Source: Subdoligranulum sp. CAG:314 (GTDB lineage Bacteria > Bacillota > Clostridia > Christensenellales > CAG-314). Taken from it: a DNA stretch of 64,000 bases. The DNA lies in assembly GCA_000437915.1 (NCBI GenBank), contig FR901000.1, forward strand, positions 227,594 through 291,593. The letters are read 5' to 3'. Position numbers and translations under genes: made by a program. The notes beneath the pieces are model-generated. The model saw only the letters and a program-made list of their open reading frames with translations. It had not been told where the DNA came from and did not search any database. Every line of letters begins with the position of its first letter. Position 1 is the first letter of the stretch. This document shows, in pieces, positions 51,138 to 59,022 of this stretch.

Positions 51138-53894
51138 TTAAGCGGCATCCTCTACTTTTTCCGTCTTGGTGACAATCATCTTGTCGCACGTTTCGCAGAT
51201 GTACCCGGTATACTTTACGCCGTCCACAATCCATGTGTAGATTTTTCCGTCTTCGGATTGCTCGTGGTTGCTCATATCGACGACTATATCGAAGGTGAAC
51301 GTGTACTCGACTTTTTCGCCGACTTTGTACTCATACGTATAACGTATCAGTCCCTCTTTGTTGCAGGCGGCTTCCACAATCACCTGCTTCTTGTAAGAGC
51401 TGTCGGTAAGTGCGGGAAGAGTGATTGTATGCGTTGTCTCGCAATCCTCTCTGCTGCACTCGATTACAACCTGTCCGCTCGTACTGTCCGTGGGAAGCGT
51501 CGGAGAACCGACAACAACATAGTCGTGACCTTTTGCGGGAATCTTTTCCGTGTAGGTCCCGCCGCATGTCGAGCAGGTAAACTCTCTCACGCCGTCTTCC
51601 GTGCAGGTTGCGGACGTTTTGATTTCCGAAGTGTCGTAAGAGTGACCTCTAAAAGTCTCTACAAACACCATTTCGCCGCAATCCTCGCAGATGTAGTAGC
51701 CTTTGCCGTGGTTTTCGCAGGTCGCCTTGTCGTCTGCAAACTCGAATATGCCTTCCATATCCGCGTCGTAGCAGTTGTCTGCATTCTCCCATTCGGTTGC
51801 AAGCTTGCCGTTGAGCGTATGGGCAATCTTGGGAACAACAGCCGTAACGGACACTGTCTTTCCGTCCTTGGTGTAGGTGTAAACGATTTCGCCCTCTTCG
51901 GAACAGGTCGCCTCTTTGGTCACTACTTTTTTGACGTTGGTTATATTCGTATCCTGACTGATTTGCGTCTGACATCTGTTGCAGGTGACGGTCAAAGTAA
52001 AGCTTGTTCCGTCCTCATTGGCAACAAACTCCCAATTTTCATCATGTCCGAGAGCGGAGATTTTTTCGATTATTTCCGCGTCGCACACCGTGCAGTGACC
52101 TTTTTGTTCGCCTTTCGCCGTGCAGGTAGGCTCTTGCGTCACTTCAAACGTTTCGGGAGCGTATACGTGGCTTCTGTAAGTATTTACAAACACCATTTCG
52201 CCGCACTCCTCGCAGATGTAGTAGCCCTTGCCGTAGGTGCCGCCGTTTGCGCAGGACGCTTCCTCGCCCTTGAATTCAATAATGCCTTCAACCGTGGCGT
52301 CGTAAGCGCCGTTCTTGTCGCTGTTGGCGTAATTTGTTGCGGGATTGCCGTTGAGCGTATGAGGCTTTTTGGGGATTATTTCCTCTATGGTCAGCTCGAC
52401 ACCGTCTTTGACGTAGGTGTAAACAATCAGTCCCTCCTGCGTGCAGGTTGCGGGAGTGCTCTCTTCTTTGACGCCTGTCAAACCTTTTTCTGTCGTCACG
52501 TGCGAACCGTCTCTCGTACAGGTGCCTATCAAAGTGAAGGTGTTGTCGGACTCCTTCACAAACTTATATGTGTAGCTGTGTCCGAGAGCGGGAACGTCTC
52601 TTTCGACCTCCGTATCGCAAACCGAGCAATGACCGATTTGTTTGCCGTCAGCTTCGCAAGTCGCTTCCTCGTCTGTCTTGTCGCTCCACTCTTCAACCGT
52701 GTGCTCTTTGTAAGTCACAACATAAACCATTTCGCCGCACTCCTCGCACATATAGTAGCCCTTGCCGTGCTCGGTGCAGGTTGCGTGGTCGTCGGGGAAC
52801 TCTTTTATGCCCGTTATGTCAACGCTGTAAGCGTTTTCGCTCGCGTTCAGCCATTCGGACTGTTTTTTGCCGTTGAGCGTATGCTCGGAGCCTGCAATCG
52901 TGACCTCAAACGAGAAGCTCTGTCCGTCTATTTCAAAGGAATACGTACCTTTGCCTTCGTCCGTGCAGAATTCTTTCTCCTGCGTCACTGTATAGGTATA
53001 GAACTCTTTACCTTCGTTAGAATCGAATGCGGGCAAAGTCTTTTTTTGCTGCGTGCCGCAGTTTTCGCAGGTGCCTGTCAACTCGCCTGCGTTCTTCGCA
53101 GTGGGAGTTGTGCTAACCGCCCAATCTTCGCAGCGGTGACCGATAGCTGCGGTTACTCTCGAATCAACAAGGTCGCAGCGCGAGCATACTCTGACGTACA
53201 TACCGCCGTCCTCGCAAATGGTGCGTCCATCTTCCACAACGTAGTGCTCGTCGCTCCAATCGTGTCCGAGAGGCTCTTTGATGTCCGTCTTGTCGGCAGC
53301 GTGACCGCAAATCGTGCAGGTTTTGCCCGTGTAGCCCTCTGTCGTGCAGGTAGGAGGCACAACCTTTACATCGCCGTATTCATGGCGGGAGGAATGCTCA
53401 ATCACGGCGTGTCCGCAATCAGTGCATACGCGCAGATAGGTGCCTTCCTTGTCGCTCGTGTGCTCCTCGAATACGAGATACTCAACGTTTTCGTGGCTGC
53501 ATTGCGTTCCGTACGCGGGTATGGCTATCTCCTGCGTGGTGTTGTCCGTATATGTAATGACAAGCTTGGTGCCGTCTGCGCTGAACTCGACCTTGGATAT
53601 GCCGCGTCCGTCGGCTCCGTCTTTTCCGTCTTCGCCGTCAACGCCGTCTTTGCCGGGGGCTCCGTCTTGACCGTCTTTTCCGTCTTCGCCGTCTTTACCG
53701 ACAACAACGCCGAGGTTGTCGCTCGTCCCGTCGGTATAGGTGATGACAAGCTCGCCGTTGTCGTTGATGACTGCGGAAGCAATACCCTTCGTTTCGGAAC
53801 AAGCCGCAAGTCCGAAGAGCAAAACTATCGCACAGCAAAGCGTCAGCAACAGCAGGAGCAGTTTACCAAACATGGATTTGCTTTTTCGATACAT
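51138..53894 (-). CDS. Repeat-rich Cys-motif surface lipoprotein with collagen-like segment
   Basis: The ATG at 53894 (AAAGGAG upstream) gives 918 residues. After a lipobox (LAAC, Cys at about 32) comes a pair of beta modules (ELVITYTDGTSDNLGVVVG and KLVITYTDNTTQEIAIP) around 11 collagen-like Gly-X-Y triplets. The rest is built from repeated units of about 100-150 residues with CxxC pairs, such as CTTEGYTGKTCTICGH, CEECGEMV and CSVCDTEVE. A longer unit, HTLNGK...GKGYYMCEECGEMVYV, occurs three times (near 52880-52690, 52360-52180 and 51820-51650). The paired CxxC suggest zinc-stabilised or disulfide-stabilised knots outside the cell. It is divergent from an Xre-type regulator with two operator-like palindromes in the spacer. 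Likely an adhesion or scaffolding protein; no enzyme domain is seen. Confidence 0.85.
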   Translation of the reverse strand: MYRKSKSMFGKLLLLLLTLCCAIVLLFGLAACSETKGIASAVINDNGELVITYTDGTSDNLGVVVGKDGEDGKDGQDGAPGKDGVDGEDGKDGADGRGISKVEFSADGTKLVITYTDNTTQEIAIPAYGTQCSHENVEYLVFEEHTSDKEGTYLRVCTDCGHAVIEHSSRHEYGDVKVVPPTCTTEGYTGKTCTICGHAADKTDIKEPLGHDWSDEHYVVEDGRTICEDGGMYVRVCSRCDLVDSRVTAAIGHRCEDWAVSTTPTAKNAGELTGTCENCGTQQKKTLPAFDSNEGKEFYTYTVTQEKEFCTDEGKGTYSFEIDGQSFSFEVTIAGSEHTLNGKKQSEWLNASENAYSVDITGIKEFPDDHATCTEHGKGYYMCEECGEMVYVVTYKEHTVEEWSDKTDEEATCEADGKQIGHCSVCDTEVERDVPALGHSYTYKFVKESDNTFTLIGTCTRDGSHVTTEKGLTGVKEESTPATCTQEGLIVYTYVKDGVELTIEEIIPKKPHTLNGNPATNYANSDKNGAYDATVEGIIEFKGEEASCANGGTYGKGYYICEECGEMVFVNTYRSHVYAPETFEVTQEPTCTAKGEQKGHCTVCDAEIIEKISALGHDENWEFVANEDGTSFTLTVTCNRCQTQISQDTNITNVKKVVTKEATCSEEGEIVYTYTKDGKTVSVTAVVPKIAHTLNGKLATEWENADNCYDADMEGIFEFADDKATCENHGKGYYICEDCGEMVFVETFRGHSYDTSEIKTSATCTEDGVREFTCSTCGGTYTEKIPAKGHDYVVVGSPTLPTDSTSGQVVIECSREDCETTHTITLPALTDSSYKKQVIVEAACNKEGLIRYTYEYKVGEKVEYTFTFDIVVDMSNHEQSEDGKIYTWIVDGVKYTGYICETCDKMIVTKTEKVEDAA

Positions 53895-54047
53895 TTTATT
53901 TTCTCCTTTTGTCAATAATTTTTTTGCAAATAAAACTGCAAAGCGGATTGCTTGGCTTTGCGGAGACGGATTTTTTTAGACTACGACACAAGGAGCGTTC
54001 CGCAACACCGCAAAACGGCAGTAATCAGCCTTTGACGTATTTGCTTT

Positions 54048-54061
54048 AACTCATTTGAGTT
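54048..54061. promoter_or_regulatory. Xre operator site 1
   Basis: AACTCA-TT-TGAGTT, a perfect palindrome with a 2-base centre, between the repeat surface protein gene and xre. Confidence 0.65.
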
Positions 54062-54069
54062 TGACTGTC

Positions 54070-54083
54070 AACTATTTTGAGTT
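54070..54083. promoter_or_regulatory. Xre operator site 2
   Basis: AACTAT-TT-TGAGTT, matching site 1 in 13 of 14 positions, centred 22 bp (two helical turns) from it. Confidence 0.6.
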
Positions 54084-54134
54084 AAATTTTATCTTAATTT
54101 TATTATAAAATGAGAGAAGGTTGTAAGCACGTAT

Positions 54135-54446
54135 ATGGAAGTTTTAGAAAAAATAGAAAAGCTGCGCAAGGAGAGGGGCTGGTCGATCAACAACCTGGCT
54201 ATGGAGGCTTTGCTGACGCAATCCACCCTGAACAATCTTTATGCGCGGAAAGCGGAGCCTAAACTTTCAACCCTGCGCGCCATTTGCAATGCTTTCGGCA
54301 TTTCTCTGGCGGAGTTTTTCGCCGACGACGCCGAAGAAAAAAAGGAGGAAAGTTTAAGCATCGACGCGGAAATCATAAGGTACGTCGTAGACCTGAACAA
54401 GGAACAGAAAGCGGCGCTTTTGGTTTTGCTCAAATCCATTCGCTGA
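54135..54446 (+). CDS. Small Xre-family DNA-binding regulator
   Basis: A 103-residue protein whose first 65 residues are a Cro/CI-type helix-turn-helix (IEKLRKERGWSINNLAMEALLTQSTLNNLYAR...LSTLRAICNAFGISLAEFF), followed by an acidic linker and a short helix with repeated leucines (LNKEQKAALLVLLKSI) that may dimerise. The gene is divergent from the repeat surface lipoprotein; two AACTCA-N2-TGAGTT-like palindromes lie between them and a third (54495-54508) lies just after it. It probably controls the surface protein gene and itself. No signs of phage context surround it. Confidence 0.85.
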   Translation: MEVLEKIEKLRKERGWSINNLAMEALLTQSTLNNLYARKAEPKLSTLRAICNAFGISLAEFFADDAEEKKEESLSIDAEIIRYVVDLNKEQKAALLVLLKSIR

Positions 54447-54494
54447 GTCTTTTTTCCGCGGCAGGAGGAACAGACTGCCCCGTTGCGATTTTTT

Positions 54495-54508
54495 AACGCA
54501 ATTGAGTT
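54495..54508. promoter_or_regulatory. Xre operator-like site 3
   Basis: AACGCA-AT-TGAGTT, one arm mismatch from the sites before xre, downstream of the gene. Confidence 0.45.
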
Positions 54509-54558
54509 AATTTTTTCGCAAATGCGTTTTTATGTGTATATTCCTTTGAAACAAAAAA

Positions 54559-54588
54559 CCGCGCCCCGAAAAAGGGGCGCGGACTTTT
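54559..54588. terminator. Bidirectional terminator of gltX and xre
   Basis: A 9-bp stem CCGCGCCCC/GGGGCGCGG with a 6-base loop; A6 before and T7 after. Confidence 0.88.
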
Positions 54589-54602
54589 TTTGTTTTGGAA
54601 CG

Positions 54603-56036
54603 TCACAGCTTGGAAAGGGAAAAAGCAAGCCGTCTGAGAGTTTCTTTCTTGCCGAGCAGCTCTGCCAGCTCGGTCGCGCCGCCGGGAGTGCTTTCCCTGC
54701 CGCTCAACGCCACGCGCATGGGCCACAGCAGCTGACTGTTTTTGACTCCCGTTTTTTCAGCAAGCAGTTTGAGCGCGGAGTAAAGCTCGGCGTTTTCCCA
54801 CCTGTCGTCGGGTATGCCCTCCAACAGGGAAACAACGGCAGGCAGATTTTGTTTGGCGATTTCCGCGTCGGACTTCTGCTTGGCGTTGACGTACAGCGAA
54901 TTGTCAAACTCTCCGAACTCCTCGAGGAAATTTACCTTGTCGGGAATTTCCGTCAATGCGTCCACCCTGCCCTGAATCAGCGCGCACAGCTTTTTGTAAT
55001 CGTATTTGCCCGCAACCTTGCTCTCGTCGAGATAGGGCGTCGCCGCCGCGAGAAACTCGTCGGGAGTAAGCTCCTTTATATAAAGACCGTTGAGCCACTT
55101 TAACTTCTGCTCGTCGAATATGGCGGGAGACTTGTTTATGCCCTCGATTGAAAAAAGCTCTTTCAGCTCCTCGAAAGACAGCTTTTCGCGGTCGTTTTTG
55201 GGAGACCAACCCAAAAGCGCGATATAATTGATGATTGCGGGCTTTAAATAACCTTTTTTGAGCAAATCCTCGTAGCTTGCGCTTCCGTCGCGCTTGCTCA
55301 GCTTGTGCCGCGCGTCCCGCATAATGGGCGGCATATGCACGTACAGCGGTCTTTCCCAACCGAAAGCGTCGTAAAGCAGATTGTATTTGGGAGTGCTTGA
55401 CAAATATTCCATACCGCGCATAACGCAGTTTATGTTCATCAGGTGGTCGTCGACTACGTTTGCGAAGTTGTAGGGCGGCATTCCGTCGGATTTGATGAGT
55501 ATGTTGTCCTCAAGCTCCCTGTTTTCGACGGAGATTTCTCCGAAAACGGCGTCCACATAGCTGCTCACGCCCTCGTCGGGCATTTTCTGCCTGATGACGT
55601 AAGGCTCCCCCGCCGCGATTTTTGCGGCAACCTCCTCCTTGCTCAGTTTCAGGCAGTGTCTGTCGTAACGGCGCGCGCCGTTCACGTCGGGCAGCGACTC
55701 CAACCTCTCCTTGGTGCAAAAACAAAAATATGCGTCCCCCTGCTCCACAAGCTGCAAGGCGTACTTCATGTAATCGTTTTTGCGCTCGCTCTGCACGTAA
55801 GGTCCGAACTCCCCGCCGACGTCGGGACCTTCGTCGTAAATCAGCCCCGTCTCCTTCATGGTTTTGAGTATGTTCTCCACGCTGCCCTCGACAAGACGCT
55901 CCCTGTCGGTGTCCTCTATCCGCAGAATAAACCTCCCGCCCGTCTTTTTGGCGTAAAGATAAGAGTAAAGCGCGGTGCGCAAACCGCCGATATGCAGATA
56001 GCCCGTCGGGCTTGGCGCAAAACGTGTCCTTATCAT
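54603..56036 (-). CDS. gltX: Glutamyl-tRNA synthetase
   Basis: The 477-residue class I synthetase has the HIGH motif in APSPTGYLHIGGLRTALY (residues 7-24), ILRIEDTDRER, the KMSKS-type loop KLSKRDGSA at about residue 240, and a helical anticodon-binding C-terminus. In organisms lacking GlnRS it also charges tRNA-Gln, which cannot be judged here. AAGGAG lies 9 bases before the ATG. It is a single gene between two terminators. Confidence 0.96.
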   Translation of the reverse strand: MIRTRFAPSPTGYLHIGGLRTALYSYLYAKKTGGRFILRIEDTDRERLVEGSVENILKTMKETGLIYDEGPDVGGEFGPYVQSERKNDYMKYALQLVEQGDAYFCFCTKERLESLPDVNGARRYDRHCLKLSKEEVAAKIAAGEPYVIRQKMPDEGVSSYVDAVFGEISVENRELEDNILIKSDGMPPYNFANVVDDHLMNINCVMRGMEYLSSTPKYNLLYDAFGWERPLYVHMPPIMRDARHKLSKRDGSASYEDLLKKGYLKPAIINYIALLGWSPKNDREKLSFEELKELFSIEGINKSPAIFDEQKLKWLNGLYIKELTPDEFLAAATPYLDESKVAGKYDYKKLCALIQGRVDALTEIPDKVNFLEEFGEFDNSLYVNAKQKSDAEIAKQNLPAVVSLLEGIPDDRWENAELYSALKLLAEKTGVKNSQLLWPMRVALSGRESTPGGATELAELLGKKETLRRLAFSLSKL

Positions 56037-56133
56037 AAGAAACGACTCCTTTTTTCCACAAAATATTTTCCGCCGAATATTTTAGCACACTTTAAAACTT
56101 TTAACAACGGATTTGAACGCGTTGAATTTACGT

Positions 56134-56168
56134 AAAAAAACCTGCTCCTTTTCGGAGCAGGTTTTTCT
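56134..56168. terminator. Terminator after the small lipoprotein pair
   Basis: A perfect 10-bp stem AACCTGCTCC/GGAGCAGGTT with a 5-base loop, A7 on the left and T4 on the right; it lies between gltX and the 56244-56997 genes and serves the latter. Confidence 0.85.
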
Positions 56169-56243
56169 TCAAAGCTCCTTGCCGTCGGAGCAAATACTAT
56201 ATGTTATTATTTTTAAGGAGTAAAACGATTTATTAATTTCAAG

Positions 56244-56582
56244 CTATTCGACGTACAAATAAAAATCCAAAAATGCCATTGTGTACTTTAAATATCCTCT
56301 GGGGTGGTTCCATTCAATATCTACAAAATACACGCCCTTTTGGGCAATTCTATCGCTCCTGACTTCATGGAACCCATCATCGCTTTGCAAATACGCTTTA
56401 ATAGTAGCATAAGTTTGCTTTATTTCTTTTCCTGTGTCAGAATTGATAACCTTTATGTCAAATATCTCTCTTATGTCAAATACCTCCCCGGTATATTCAA
56501 TGTATACTTCCCTATCCCACATTTTTTGTATTTCTTCACCGCTGACAGGGTCTTTCGCGTAAATGCTTGCATCAATCTTAGT
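56244..56582 (-). pseudogene. Decapitated tandem copy of the small lipoprotein gene
   Basis: The frame is open from 56582 (just after an in-frame TAA) to 56244, but the only ATG (56522) gives a 92-residue product without signal peptide. Homology with the neighbouring lipoprotein starts exactly at TK (TKIDASIYAKDPVSGEEI against TKVHIKIINPADGKRI) and continues to the end (EYTGEVFDIREIFDIKV against SYTGDYINLDEVLDIKV; GVYFVDIEWN against GEYYVQVEWN; both end in YVE/FVE). It begins 10 bases after the stop of the intact copy and in another frame. It looks like a partial tandem duplication that lost its signal peptide; translation from 56522 as a cytosolic fragment is possible but unlikely to be functional. 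Confidence 0.7.
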
Positions 56583-56592
56583 TTAATTGTTT

Positions 56593-56997
56593 TTACTCTA
56601 CAAAAACATCAAAACTTAAGTCATAAAAACCATAATTTGTTAATTCTCTTCGTTTATTCCATTCTACTTGAACGTAGTATTCTCCCTTTTCCTTAATGAG
56701 CGTTTTTATGGATTCATATCCTATCTTTTGAGTAATCGTTATTGTTGGTTTTGCATTCTTAACAACTTTTTCATTTCTGTCCTTACAAACTTTAATATCC
56801 AATACTTCGTCTAAGTTTATGTAATCGCCTGTGTAAGACAATGTAACCGAATCGCCGTGTGTTATTCGCTTGCCGTCTGCCGGATTGATTATTTTTATAT
56901 GTACTTTTGTGAAATCATCCCTGCAACCCGTAAAGCAAAAGAGCAGACAAAGCGTCAACAAAACCGAAATCAATATTGACAGTGTTTTTTTCTTCAT
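56593..56997 (-). CDS. Small hypothetical lipoprotein (Ig-like)
   Basis: A 134-residue protein with lipobox CFTGC (Cys at about 25) and a mature part of about 105 residues that looks like one immunoglobulin-like beta domain: HIKIINPADGKRITHGDSVTLSYTGD, then DIKVCKDRNE and a closing GEYYVQVEWN...YDLSFDVFVE. This type of cell-surface Ig-like domain is often duplicated, and indeed a headless second copy follows. Function unknown. AAGGAG precedes the ATG. An 85-residue plus-strand frame overlapping its start is not supported. Confidence 0.75.
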   Translation of the reverse strand: MKKKTLSILISVLLTLCLLFCFTGCRDDFTKVHIKIINPADGKRITHGDSVTLSYTGDYINLDEVLDIKVCKDRNEKVVKNAKPTITITQKIGYESIKTLIKEKGEYYVQVEWNKRRELTNYGFYDLSFDVFVE

Positions 56998-57429
56998 TTT
57001 TTACTCCTTGTTGTTTATTTTATCTATATAAAGCCGCTTTTGCGGCATTGTTTTCAATCTTATTTTCGTTGCCTTTTTTGTATTCTCCGCTGAAAGATAT
57101 TTTTGCCCCCTATTATCTGCCGTGTTATGTTTCTCTATTTGCAATTTCAAGTTATTTTCCGACGGCAAAATCCGACCGCGCCCGAAAAAAGAGTGCGCAA
57201 AAGGCGCCGTTTGTATCAGCGGCGGCGGTGTAATATTTTAAACAGCAAAAAACGGATTTGATTTTCAGCTTCCCCCTCTGATAAAAACGCTTATTTAAAT
57301 AATTGGATTTTAAACCGCGCACAACATAGATACATTAAGAATACAAGAAAATTAGTTTAATTAAAAAAACCGTCAAACTCATCAAAAAGACAAATCCGCA
57401 CCGCTCGTGAATAAATATTCCCGCATAAA

Positions 57430-57596
57430 TGTGGATAACTATGGGGGATTTTTGTGGATAAGTGGATAACTTCTCCGATTTTCGCACATTTTCGGGCTTT
57501 TTGCGGGGGGCGGCGCGGCAATTAAGAAAGCATTTTCACATAAGAAGCCGCAGTTATTTCAGACAAAGCAGGCGGCGCGAAACAGGTTGTGGACAA
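57430..57596. promoter_or_regulatory. DnaA-box cluster (candidate origin element or DnaA-titration site)
   Basis: Perfect TGTGGATAA (complement of TTATCCACA) at 57430-57438 and 57453-57461, near-perfect AGTGGATAA at 57461-57469 and TGTGGACAA at 57588-57596, all in the same orientation, next to an AT-rich stretch. No dnaA, dnaN or parAB is in the window. Confidence 0.55.
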
Positions 57597-57641
57597 GTCT
57601 TGCGGACGGTTATGCACTGTTTGTTTTATTTTTATTCTTCA

Positions 57642-57678
57642 CAAAAAAAACGCGCCCCTTCAAAACGAAAGAGCGCGT
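57642..57678 (-). terminator. Terminator of the collagen-fibre cassette
   Basis: A 12-bp stem ACGCGCCCCTTC/GAAAGAGCGCGT with two G-U pairs in RNA and a 5-base loop; on the minus strand it is followed by T7. Confidence 0.8.
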
Positions 57679-57709
57679 CAGCGCCGATACAAAAAAGCCG
57701 CTCTGCGGG

Positions 57710-58729
57710 CTAATTTGCGGACACGAAATCCGAGCCGTCGAAAATGTAAACGGGACTGTCGATTTTTTCCGCGCTCCCTCCCGAAACTCTGCACAGATAA
57801 GGAAATTGCCCTCCCCAATCGCAATCCACGGCAAGCGCGGTGTATTTGGCGAGATAGTGGAACGCGCAGCTGTCCGGATTGTTCTCAATGTAATTCATCG
57901 TCGAGGGTATGTAAATCTGCCCGTGAAAAGTTTCCAAAAGGTCGGGATTGTCCGACACCTTCTGCAACGTTTCGATAAATCCGTTTACGAAAACCGAGGA
58001 AATGTTGAACAGCGGTATGGCGTCTAGCCCCAGCGCGCTGCGCAGCTTGTTGACGGAGCGTTTGCAGCGCGGCTCCTGATTGAGAAACTCGGCAACCGCC
58101 GTTTTGTTGGCGTTGAACAGTCTTAAACACATTTCGCGCGAATTGACGCGGAGACTTTCCAGCCCTTCAACCTGCATTGTCATTTCTTCGGCAAGCGTAC
58201 TGAAAGAGACCTTGCTTTGTCCGCCCGTGTCGTCGGCGGGGCGAGTGTAGATGTAAATCTCCGTTCTGTCCTTGCTTTCTCTGTAAAGCAGCTTCATTTT
58301 TGCGATAAACTCCGCAGTGTAAAATCCGCTCGGTACGTTCAGCTCGAACTTTTTTTCGCCATTTCCGCCGTCGGTAAAAAACTCCAGCTTGTTGTCCGTC
58401 TCGTTGAAAACGGGCGCCAGATGAAGCTGATTTTCCAGATAAGCTCTGCCCAGAGTTATGTAAGCGTAAAGAAAATCATAAACGCTTGCCCTTCCGAGGT
58501 CAAGCTCGCCGTTTACGATGAGATTTTCCTTGAAAGCAAATTTGTCTCTTACTGCCGAGCGCACGGTGTTGACCATGCCCGAAAGCTGCTGCAAGTGCGA
58601 CGAGGTGGGCTGCGCTTCCGAAAGAAGCGCAGCTACTCTCTGCACGAAATCCTCTTTGAAAGGCACGGCCTGTCCCGTGCCGTAATCGAAATCGGCTCTT
58701 AAAAATGCAAGAAATTCGTCTAAATCCAT
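57710..58729 (-). CDS. Third gene of the collagen-fibre cassette, unknown protein
   Basis: A 339-residue soluble-looking protein with no signal peptide or membrane helix. I do not recognise a family. It is helical at the start (FVQRVAALLSEAQPTSSHLQQLSGMVNTVRSAVRD), has a central beta part (DNKLEFFTDGGNGEKKFELNVPSGFYTAEFIAKMKLLYRESK split over residues 115-155) and then mixed structure. The ATG comes 1 base after the stop of the preceding small gene, so the two are translationally coupled. Being encoded with a fibre protein it may be a tail-assembly or cargo component; equally it could be unrelated to phages. Nothing catalytic is visible. Confidence 0.7.
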   Translation of the reverse strand: MDLDEFLAFLRADFDYGTGQAVPFKEDFVQRVAALLSEAQPTSSHLQQLSGMVNTVRSAVRDKFAFKENLIVNGELDLGRASVYDFLYAYITLGRAYLENQLHLAPVFNETDNKLEFFTDGGNGEKKFELNVPSGFYTAEFIAKMKLLYRESKDRTEIYIYTRPADDTGGQSKVSFSTLAEEMTMQVEGLESLRVNSREMCLRLFNANKTAVAEFLNQEPRCKRSVNKLRSALGLDAIPLFNISSVFVNGFIETLQKVSDNPDLLETFHGQIYIPSTMNYIENNPDSCAFHYLAKYTALAVDCDWGGQFPYLCRVSGGSAEKIDSPVYIFDGSDFVSAN

Positions 58730-58730
58730 G

Positions 58731-59012
58731 TTATTCTCCCAAAATCAGATAATAGCCGTCGGCAAGCTCGGCGGGGGAAAAGCTTTCTTCCGACGAAATG
58801 CGCTCCGCACGAAATTTCTCGCCGTTTTGTTGAGAATCCACGACGGCAATGTCGTTTTCTTTGAGTTTCGACACATTGAGCAAAGTCAGGGACTGCGTGA
58901 AAAATAGATTGGGGCGGCTCCAAACGAGCGTGCCGTCGAGCATCAAGTGCTCCGCCGACTTTCCGTCGAAGCTTATGTTGTACGCTTCTTTTCCGTCAAA
59001 CAATGCTTTCAT
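58731..59012 (-). CDS. Second gene of the collagen-fibre cassette, small unknown protein
   Basis: A 93-residue protein from the ATG that follows GAGGTG; a GTG 9 bases earlier is possible but lies in the ribosome-binding site. Sequence is beta-rich: ALFDGKEAYNISFDGKSAEHLMLDGTLVW, where DG turns recur as in phage-structure proteins. No known family. It is wedged between the fibre gene (gap 10 bases) and the 339-residue gene (gap 1 base). Confidence 0.7.
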   Translation of the reverse strand: MKALFDGKEAYNISFDGKSAEHLMLDGTLVWSRPNLFFTQSLTLLNVSKLKENDIAVVDSQQNGEKFRAERISSEESFSPAELADGYYLILGE

Positions 59013-59022
59013 TCCTTTCACC

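Larger units (their letters stand above)
56998..57709. other. 712-bp noncoding region with AT-rich stretch and DnaA-box cluster
   Basis: No supported gene lies here. From left to right it holds the 5' leader of the small lipoprotein gene, a region of mixed composition to about 57240, a very AT-rich stretch (57285-57375), the DnaA-box-like cluster (57430-57596), a short GC-rich stretch near 57495-57520 and the terminator of the gene ending at 57710. Confidence 0.6.

Noticed and set aside
51093..53918. A 941-codon plus-strand open frame opposite the repeat surface protein
   Set aside because: It has no ribosome-binding site, odd composition and follows the codon bias of the opposite strand. 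The minus-strand frame has signal peptide, repeats and CxxC motifs.
56976..57233. A hydrophobic 85-codon plus-strand frame
   Set aside because: It overlaps the start of the small lipoprotein gene, has no ribosome-binding site and no recognisable domain.
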